Source: Deltaproteobacteria bacterium
Lineage (GTDB): Bacteria; Desulfobacterota; Desulfobacteria; Desulfobacterales; Desulfatibacillaceae
Direction of reading: 5' to 3'
Assembly (NCBI GenBank): GCA_021815525.1
Contig: JAKAGN010000208.1
Coordinates: 1 to 5,628, forward strand
Length of the DNA stretch: 5,628 nt
Shown here piece after piece: positions 1 through 4,400 of the stretch (position 1 is the stretch's first letter; every line of letters begins with the position of its first letter). Made by a program: the position numbers and the translations under genes. The notes below the pieces were generated by a model, which was not told where the DNA came from, searched no databases, and saw only the letters and a list, made by a program, of their open reading frames with translations.

Positions 1-308
1 TCGTGGCGCGGCCGGGCCAGCGGGTTTTTGGCCACGTAGCCGCTTTCAAAGGAAAGGACCTGCCGCACCCCGCCGCCGAAGGGTATTTCATCCGTTACCG
101 AGAAGGCCGGCGCCTTTTCCGGCAGCACGAAAAAGCTTTCGGGCCGCGCTGTGTAGCCCTCCTCGATGTAAAAATCAAGCTCCGCCTCGAAGTCCTTCCG
201 GGCCACCTTCCGCTGGAGCAGGAAACGGCCGGAGAGGTAGGGTGGAAGGAGAAAGAGGGAGTCGGCGAGGCCGCCCGCGGCGTCGAGAAGCTTGGAGACG
301 GGGTTCAT
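1..308 (-). CDS. N-terminal part of an unrecognised protein, possibly an alpha/beta hydrolase (runs off the window)
   Basis: Seen: an open frame of 102 codons reads from an ATG at 308 to the left edge without a stop, so only the N-terminus is present. The start is well supported. The ATG shares a 4-base ATGA with the stop of the upstream MBL gene, and a GGAAGGAA Shine-Dalgarno lies just ahead of it inside that gene's last codons. The protein begins MNPVSKLLDAAG, followed by a mildly hydrophobic stretch (residues 15-31) too short and broken to be a clear membrane segment. An acidic/aromatic stretch follows, then FESGY near residues 87-91. Inference: a substrate-facing N-terminal region ahead of a core domain outside the window. 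The ESGY...NP pattern reminds me of N-termini of alpha/beta hydrolases in Deltaproteobacteria, but no nucleophile elbow or HG motif is visible. It is the third gene of the SDR-MBL operon and probably acts in the same pathway. Confidence 0.75.
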   Translation of the reverse strand, partial: MNPVSKLLDAAGGLADSLFLLPPYLSGRFLLQRKVARKDFEAELDFYIEEGYTARPESFFVLPEKAPAFSVTDEIPFGGGVRQVLSFESGYVAKNPLARPRH

Positions 309-1330
309 GGTTCCTTCCGTAAAAGGATGCGGTTTCCTGCCCGGCGCAGCGCGATTTTTTCATCGGCGGCCAGCTCCTGGGCGTGGGTGAAGACCTCCGA
401 GACCGCCAGGTAGCTCTCGAGGGCGGTGCGGTAGCCAAGCTTTTGTATCTCGGGGAAAAGCGCGCGCGCCACCTCCCACACGGTGCTTTCGCCGCGGGAT
501 AGAAGGTCCAGCACCTTTTCCTGTCGCTCTGAAAAAAGCGTGCGGTAGAGGGAGGCAATGGCGGGAAGGTCCCCGATGGCCCGGCCGTGGCCCGGGTGCA
601 CCACCCTGGGGGCCGCCTCCTCTATGCGGGAAAGCGAGCGGTAGAACTCGTCCTGGGCCCTGCGGCTGGGTACCGTGAGGCCGTCCTCCACCATTGCGAG
701 CGCGTTGGGGGTGATGTGGGGGAGCACCATGTCGCCGGAAAAAAGCAGCCCCTCCCGCTCGATCAGAAGGCACACCGAGCCCCGCGTGTGCCCGGGCGTT
801 TCCATGATCCGGGCCCGGTGGCAGCCCATCTGGACGGTGTCGCCCTCCTCCAGGAAGCGGTCCGGCCGCGCGGTCTCGGCCATCTGCATGAAGACGAAGA
901 AGACCGAAAGGAGCGAGAGCCGAAGCGAAAGCGGCACGCCCATAAGGGCCAGGAAACGCTCGGTGGTCCGCTTCCTGGCCTCCTGGCCGGTCTCGACGCT
1001 TGCCGCGTCCTCGCGGTGCACGTAAAGCCGCGTGCGGCCCCGGGAGGCGGCCATGATCCTGGCCGCGGAGCCGTAATGATCGATGTGGCCGTGGGTCAGG
1101 ACGATGCGGTCGATGTCCGAAAAGCGGTACCCCAGCTCCCCAAGGGCCTTTGAAAGCCTCCCCGCGGCCTGGGCCGTGCCGGTGTCGAGGAGGCTTACGT
1201 TGTCCCCCACGAAGAGGTAGGCGTTCACCGGCCCGGGCCTGGGGCCGGGAAGAGGCAGGGTGATCCGGTGGATGCCCCTTCCCACCTCCATGCTGAGCCG
1301 CGGCGCGCCGGATTTCTTCCCGGGCCTCAC
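305..1330 (-). CDS. MBL-fold metallo-hydrolase with C-terminal winged-helix-like region
   Basis: Role: a metallo-beta-lactamase-superfamily hydrolase, probably binuclear zinc and cytoplasmic (no signal peptide seen); substrate unknown. Numbered from the GTG at 1330 (341 residues), the metal ligands are complete: HGHIDH (H80, H82, D84, H85), the TPGH histidine (H181), the SGD aspartate (D200) and the final histidine in PGHG (H248). Residues about 265-335 look like the helical/winged-helix tail of LACTB2-type members. Residues about 133-150 form a hydrophobic segment in the middle of the fold. Start choice: the GTG forms a GTGA overlap with the SDR stop and has AGAAGG 10 bases upstream. An in-frame ATG at 1291 (328 residues) has no Shine-Dalgarno but fits the usual short N-terminus, so it remains possible. 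The frame stays open up to about 1855 inside the SDR gene, which is a shadow. It is coupled to both neighbours by 4-base overlaps. The family call is firm and the substrate is open. Confidence 0.93.
   Translation of the reverse strand: MRPGKKSGAPRLSMEVGRGIHRITLPLPGPRPGPVNAYLFVGDNVSLLDTGTAQAAGRLSKALGELGYRFSDIDRIVLTHGHIDHYGSAARIMAASRGRTRLYVHREDAASVETGQEARKRTTERFLALMGVPLSLRLSLLSVFFVFMQMAETARPDRFLEEGDTVQMGCHRARIMETPGHTRGSVCLLIEREGLLFSGDMVLPHITPNALAMVEDGLTVPSRRAQDEFYRSLSRIEEAAPRVVHPGHGRAIGDLPAIASLYRTLFSERQEKVLDLLSRGESTVWEVARALFPEIQKLGYRTALESYLAVSEVFTHAQELAADEKIALRRAGNRILLRKEP
311..318 (-). promoter_or_regulatory. Ribosome binding site GGAAGGAA for the gene starting at 308
   Basis: The minus strand reads GGAAGGAACC directly before the ATG at 308. 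This purine-rich Shine-Dalgarno lies inside the final codons of the MBL gene. With the ATGA stop/start overlap it fixes the start of the truncated downstream gene and suggests translational coupling. Confidence 0.6.
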
Positions 1331-2154
1331 GCCCCCATCGCCTTCTTGCCGATCCTGGAGCTGTAGCCGCGCTTCACGATGTTGTAGTAAGTCTCGGGGA
1401 AGAGGCGCTTCATTAACCACACGAACTTTCCGTCCATCTGGTAGATGGCGTAAAGCTTGTTCCGCATGGCCCTTTTCACGGCGTGATGCGCCACCTGCTC
1501 GGCGGTTGCGCGGCTCCGGGCGAAGAACTTCTGGGCCATTCTCTTCTGGCTCTCGTCGGTGGAGCGGAAGCTGTCCATGAGGTTCGACGCGAAAAACGTG
1601 GGGGCCACCACCGTTACGCCGATGTGCTTGGGAGCAAGCTCCGCCCGCAGCGTCTCGGAAAGGCTTATGACGGCGGCCTTGGTCACGTTGTAGCAGCTCA
1701 TCTCGGGCAGGCAGGCGATGCCGGCCGAGGAGGCCATGTTGATGATGTGGCCGCCGCCCTGCTTCTCGAGGATGGGAGTGAAGACCTTGCAGCCGTAGAT
1801 GACGCTTTTGAGATTCATGGCGATGATCCAGTCCCACTGGTCCTCGGGGATGCACTCGATGCGTCCCGCGCCCGCCACGCCAGCGTTGTTAACCACCACA
1901 TCCACCCCACCCCACTTCTCCAGCATGAGATCCGCGGCCTTCCGGAGGTTCTCCTCCTTCGTGACGTCGCACAGGATGACGAAGCCGTCTCCGCCCGCGG
2001 CGTCCACCAGCTTGCGGGTTTCCTCGGCGCGTTCCGCGGAGATGTCGGCTACTCCCACCTTAAAGCCCATGCGGGCGAACTCGAGGGCTATGGCGCGGCC
2101 GAAGCCGGACCCGGCCCCGGTGATGAAAACGCGTTTTCCGGCGAGCTTTATCAT
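1327..2154 (-). CDS. Classical short-chain dehydrogenase/reductase (SDR)
   Basis: Role: NAD(P)(H)-dependent oxidoreductase of the classical SDR family, cytoplasmic, 275 residues; substrate unknown. Seen: the Rossmann TGAGSGFG motif (residues 12-19), an aspartate ending beta-2 in VADIS (D37) that favours NAD(H), CDVT (D63), NNAG (89-92), and the catalytic tetrad N114, S142, Y155 and K159 (YNVTK). The C-terminal portion (FARSRATAEQVA, then a W..KRLFPE segment near 246-254) recalls, from memory, the subgroup labelled PRK05650, whose substrate is undefined. Start: the ATG at 2154 has GAGGA about 8 bases upstream. Extending to the ATG at 2223 would add an Arg/Lys-rich stretch unlike any SDR N-terminus. 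It heads the operon with the MBL gene (GTGA overlap) and the gene at 308. A weak promoter candidate with an overlapping palindrome lies 70-98 bases upstream. Family call very sure. Confidence 0.96.
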   Translation of the reverse strand: MIKLAGKRVFITGAGSGFGRAIALEFARMGFKVGVADISAERAEETRKLVDAAGGDGFVILCDVTKEENLRKAADLMLEKWGGVDVVVNNAGVAGAGRIECIPEDQWDWIIAMNLKSVIYGCKVFTPILEKQGGGHIINMASSAGIACLPEMSCYNVTKAAVISLSETLRAELAPKHIGVTVVAPTFFASNLMDSFRSTDESQKRMAQKFFARSRATAEQVAHHAVKRAMRNKLYAIYQMDGKFVWLMKRLFPETYYNIVKRGYSSRIGKKAMGA

Positions 2155-2162
2155 GTCGGTTT

Positions 2163-2168
2163 TCCTCT
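2163..2168 (-). promoter_or_regulatory. Ribosome binding site that decides the SDR start
   Basis: The minus strand reads AGAGGA followed by about 8 bases and the ATG at 2154. It favours this start over an upstream in-frame ATG at 2223. Confidence 0.65.
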
Positions 2169-2181
2169 TTGATTTGGGGTT

Positions 2182-2206
2182 CCGGCTCCGGCGCTTCCGA
2201 AGCCGG
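2182..2206 (-). other. Small GC-rich hairpin in the SDR 5' leader
   Basis: CCGGCT at 2182-2187 pairs with AGCCGG at 2201-2206. An alternative 5-base stem pairs CCGGC (2188-2192) with GCCGG (2202-2206). It lies between the candidate promoter and the SDR ribosome binding site, so it would be transcribed in the leader. No riboswitch class is recognised, and it may be chance in G+C-rich DNA. Confidence 0.3.
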
Positions 2207-2223
2207 CGCGAAGCATATCTCAC

Positions 2224-2252
2224 CCCATAGCAAAATGGTTTAAAAAGAGCAA
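2224..2252 (-). promoter_or_regulatory. Weak sigma-70-like promoter candidate for the SDR operon
   Basis: On the minus strand TTGCTC (2252-2247) and TATGGG (2229-2224) are spaced by 17 bases. Each box matches the consensus at only about 3 of 6 positions, including the leading TTG and TAT. The implied transcript would start near 2217, giving a leader of about 60 bases before the ATG at 2154. Its support comes mainly from position (upstream of the operon's first gene) and local AT-richness. Confidence 0.3.
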
Positions 2253-2261
2253 GCGTTCGTT
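2248..2261. promoter_or_regulatory. Imperfect palindrome overlapping the candidate -35 box, possible TetR-family operator
   Basis: The plus strand reads AGCAAGCGTTCGTT. It agrees with its own reverse complement at 8 of 14 positions (A-C-A-CG-T-G-T pattern). It differs from the perfect palindrome AACGAACGTTCGTT by three transitions. Sites with this ACGAACG/CGTTCGT half-site style are typical of TetR-family regulators of lipid genes. The regulator itself is not in the window, so the assignment is inference. Confidence 0.25.
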
Positions 2262-2280
2262 AAAACTTTCAGGATTGGAG

Positions 2281-2298
2281 CGAAGCTGTCATGCTTCG
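2281..2298. repeat. Perfect 6-bp inverted repeat with 6-base loop
   Basis: CGAAGC (2281-2286), loop TGTCAT, GCTTCG (2293-2298). There is no T-run after it on either strand, so it is not a canonical terminator. It could be a protein-binding dyad or part of a weak, Rho-assisted 3' end of the kinase transcript. Confidence 0.4.
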
Positions 2299-2336
2299 GC
2301 GGAAATGAGACCCCTCAAAGCAATCTGACTCATGGT

Positions 2337-2396
2337 GCTGCGGAGCGGCTCGCATGGCTATGACTGACTAGAAATAAAGAAGTCATAGGCCGCAGC
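2337..2396. repeat. Nested two-stem inverted repeat
   Basis: The inner stem is CTATGACT (2358-2365) with AGTCATAG (2381-2388) around a 15-base A-rich loop (plus strand). The outer stem is GCTGCGG (2337-2343) with CCGCAGC (2390-2396). Left and right arms are joined by a 14-base bulge (2344-2357) and a single base (2389). All 15 stem pairs are Watson-Crick. No T-tract follows on the minus strand. It may be a transcript 3' end structure of the kinase gene, a dispersed repeat unit, or a small-RNA-like element; the sequence alone does not decide. Confidence 0.5.
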
Positions 2397-2403
2397 GCCG
2401 GAA

Positions 2404-2418
2404 CCGGAAGTGCTCCGG
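2404..2418. repeat. Short GC-rich inverted repeat just after the kinase stop
   Basis: CCGGA (2404-2408) and TCCGG (2414-2418) flank a 5-base loop, about 30 bases past the kinase stop codon. The motif CCGGAA occurs three times here (2398-2403, 2404-2409 and 2415-2420). No T-tract follows, so a terminator call is weak. Confidence 0.3.
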
Positions 2419-2449
2419 AAGGGGGTGGCGGGAGGGCTCCTTTCCTTCT

Positions 2450-4333
2450 TCACTCCAGCTTCTCGCAGGCGCAGCGGAAGCCCACGAGATTTCCAGCGAA
2501 GCGCGGGGGGAAGCGGTCACGGGCGGCCGTGCGCAGGCTTTCGGGGCCCTCCGGGAAGCTTCCGCCCTTCACCACCCGCTCGGCCCCGGAGGCCGGGCCC
2601 TTGGGGTCCCGGTACTCCCGGACTCCCGGAGCGTACCAGTCCCGGCACCACTGGTAGACGTTCCCGGCCATGTCGAATAGGCCGTAGGGGCTTTCGCCCT
2701 TCTCGGCGTAGCGGCCCACGGGAACTGGAGAGCCGTCCGGCTTGTTGAAGTTTACGCGGGTGTCGTCCGGCGGGGCCTCGCCCCAGGGGTAGAGGGCGCC
2801 GTCCGGGCCACGGGCCGCCTTCTCCCACTGCGCCTCGGTGGGAAGCTCCTTCCCGGCCCAACGGCAGTAGGCTTCGGCGTCGTTGTAGGAAACATCGGTG
2901 ACCGGAAGCTCTCCCTCGTCGTCGCCCAAGGTTTTCACTCCGTCCGGCTTCTTCCAGGAGGCCCCGGCCGCGTGCTCCCACTTGCGGTTCTTCCGGACGC
3001 TCGCAAAGCCGTCCTTCTCCGCGTCCGTTACATACCCGGTGTCGGAGACGAAGCGGGAGAACTCGGCCTTGGTCACGGGGGTCTTGTCGAGGTAATAGGC
3101 GGAAAGGTAGAGCCTCTGCACGGGCTTCTCGTCCTCGTAACGATCGGAGCCTGCGGTGAACTCGCCGGCCGGCACCAGCACCATGATTTTCCGGTCCTTG
3201 GGATGCTTGGCCTCCTGAAAGCCCAGGTCGTTCACCTTGTGGCCCGGAAGGGCCCGCGCGCTCACGCCGCCGCCCCGGTCGAAGACCAAAAAGTTCTTCT
3301 GGACCAAAAGCCCCATCAGGAGCACCGCCAGGAGCACCGAAAGCCCCGCCAGATACCGGGCGTTGCGGGAGATCCCCGCCTTCACACGGGCGGGCCAGGA
3401 CGCGGCGCCCTTCCGGCCCGCCATCAGGGTCGGGACGTCGTCCCCCACGATTACTGTGGCGTCGTCGTCAACGCCCTGCTCCCGTCCAGGGCCGCCGCTC
3501 TCCTCGTCCACCGGCAGGCCGTCCAGGGCCTGGGCGAACTGCCTGCAATTGGTGAAACGTTTTTCGGGGTCCTTCTCCAGGGCGCGGAAGATGGCCGAGG
3601 CCACCTCCGGCGGAAGCCCCTTGGTGTAGTTCTCGAAGGGCTTGGGGGCCTCGTTGATGTGGCAGAAAATGACCCGGATGGTGTCCGAGGACTCGAAGGG
3701 CTTGTGGCCCGTGAACATCTCGTAGAAGACAACGCCCAGCGAGTAGATGTCCGAGCGCTGGTCGATGACGCCGTCCTCCTGGAAGCGCTCCGGCGCCATG
3801 TAATGGGGCGCGCCCCAGCGCCAGGTGGTCTTGGTTTCGGAGCTCGCCACCGAGGAGTACTTGGCGATGCCGAAATCCATGATCTTGACCACGCCCTTGC
3901 TGTTGATCATGATGTTGCCGGGCTTGATGTCCCGGTGGATGATGCCGTTGCGGTGGGCGTACTGGAAGGCGGCCAGGACCTGCCGGCAGATGTCCAGGGC
4001 CTTTTCGCGGGGCAGCGGCCCCTTCTGCCGCGCGATCATGTCCTTCAAGGTCATCCCCTCCACGTACTCCATCACGATGGCGTAGGCGTCCTGGTCGGGG
4101 AAGAACTCGAAGAGCTTCGTTATGTTGGGGTGGTCCAGGCGGGCCAGGATCATGGCCTCGTGGAAGAACTTCTTGACCACCTTCTCGTTTTCCAGGGCTT
4201 CGCGGTTCAGCACCTTTATGGCCACGGGAGGGCTTCCGGGGGTGGCGGGCTGGGCCTTGTAAACCAGGCCGAAGCCGCCCTCCCCGAGGGACTGGAGCAC
4301 CTTGTACTCGCCTATGGTTTTCTTTTCGCTCAT
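2450..4333 (-). CDS. Receptor-like Ser/Thr protein kinase with C-terminal FGE-sulfatase-like domain
   Basis: Complete, 627 residues. Kinase domain, about residues 10-270: glycine loop GEGGFG (17-22), VAIK lysine K40, helix-C E59, HRDIKPGN (133-140, catalytic D135), DFG (153-155), APE (180-182), D195 and the late R259. All catalytic residues are present, so phosphotransfer is expected. The P+1 loop reads WGAPHYMAPE, with Ala175 in place of the usual Thr. A basic juxtamembrane stretch leads into one transmembrane helix (about 327-346), placing the kinase inside and the C-terminus outside the inner membrane. Residues about 384-626 form an FGE-sulfatase domain of C-type-lectin fold: VPAGEF, VSYNDAEAYCRWAGKELPTEAQWE, DMAGNVYQW, KGGSF and GFRC. 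The two catalytic cysteines of true FGEs are missing near 592-606, so it probably binds ligand or protein rather than oxidising cysteine. Start: ATG with GAAGAGG 10 bases upstream. It sits 67 bases behind the repeat-protein gene with no terminator seen between. Confidence 0.96.
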   Translation of the reverse strand: MSEKKTIGEYKVLQSLGEGGFGLVYKAQPATPGSPPVAIKVLNREALENEKVVKKFFHEAMILARLDHPNITKLFEFFPDQDAYAIVMEYVEGMTLKDMIARQKGPLPREKALDICRQVLAAFQYAHRNGIIHRDIKPGNIMINSKGVVKIMDFGIAKYSSVASSETKTTWRWGAPHYMAPERFQEDGVIDQRSDIYSLGVVFYEMFTGHKPFESSDTIRVIFCHINEAPKPFENYTKGLPPEVASAIFRALEKDPEKRFTNCRQFAQALDGLPVDEESGGPGREQGVDDDATVIVGDDVPTLMAGRKGAASWPARVKAGISRNARYLAGLSVLLAVLLMGLLVQKNFLVFDRGGGVSARALPGHKVNDLGFQEAKHPKDRKIMVLVPAGEFTAGSDRYEDEKPVQRLYLSAYYLDKTPVTKAEFSRFVSDTGYVTDAEKDGFASVRKNRKWEHAAGASWKKPDGVKTLGDDEGELPVTDVSYNDAEAYCRWAGKELPTEAQWEKAARGPDGALYPWGEAPPDDTRVNFNKPDGSPVPVGRYAEKGESPYGLFDMAGNVYQWCRDWYAPGVREYRDPKGPASGAERVVKGGSFPEGPESLRTAARDRFPPRFAGNLVGFRCACEKLE

Positions 4334-4400
4334 GAAACCGCGGCCTCTTCGACAACCTGCCCAAAAACGCGAAGGGTGATAGGAATTCCCCCGCCAGGAA

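Larger units (their letters stand above)
2155..2449. other. Intergenic region between the kinase and SDR genes, with several inverted repeats
   Basis: These 295 bases hold no credible ORF on either strand. The central part (about 2225-2390) is visibly richer in A+T than the flanking genes. Inverted repeats are seen at 2182-2206, 2281-2298, 2337-2396 and 2404-2418. A weak promoter candidate for the SDR gene lies at 2224-2252. None of the hairpins is followed by a clear T-tract on the minus strand, so no canonical intrinsic terminator can be assigned to the kinase gene, although this is where its transcription should end. Confidence 0.6.

Noticed and set aside
1331..1855. Upstream extension of the MBL reading frame to an ATG near 1855
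   Set aside because: This part of the frame runs inside the SDR gene, which has its complete catalytic motifs there. The extension translates to low-complexity His/Arg/Gly-rich sequence with no resemblance to an MBL N-terminus.
2155..2223. N-terminal extension of the SDR to an ATG at 2223
   Set aside because: It would add an Arg/Lys/Ser-rich leader (MRYASRRLRKRR...) not found in SDRs. A good Shine-Dalgarno sits before the ATG at 2154, where the Rossmann fold starts normally.
2281..2298. Intrinsic terminator for the kinase gene
   Set aside because: The stem is only 6 bp and no run of T follows it on the minus strand; the other hairpins in this gap also lack T-tracts.
2450..2600. Possible diversity-generating retroelement variable region at the C-terminus of the FGE/C-type-lectin fold
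   Set aside because: DGR targets often end in this fold (…GGSF…R…GFR), but no reverse transcriptase, template repeat or near-duplicate of the terminal segment is visible in the window. A search of the surrounding genome for a template repeat differing at adenines would settle it.
3468..4364. A 298-codon minus-strand frame overlapping the kinase domain
   Set aside because: It is an out-of-phase shadow of the kinase gene (for instance Pro/Gly/His/Arg-rich runs) and has no independent motif.
4334..4400. Promoter or terminator between the repeat-protein gene and the kinase gene
   Set aside because: The 67-base gap shows only a short GGAATTCC palindrome and the kinase ribosome binding site; no -35/-10 pair or hairpin with T-tract could be found.
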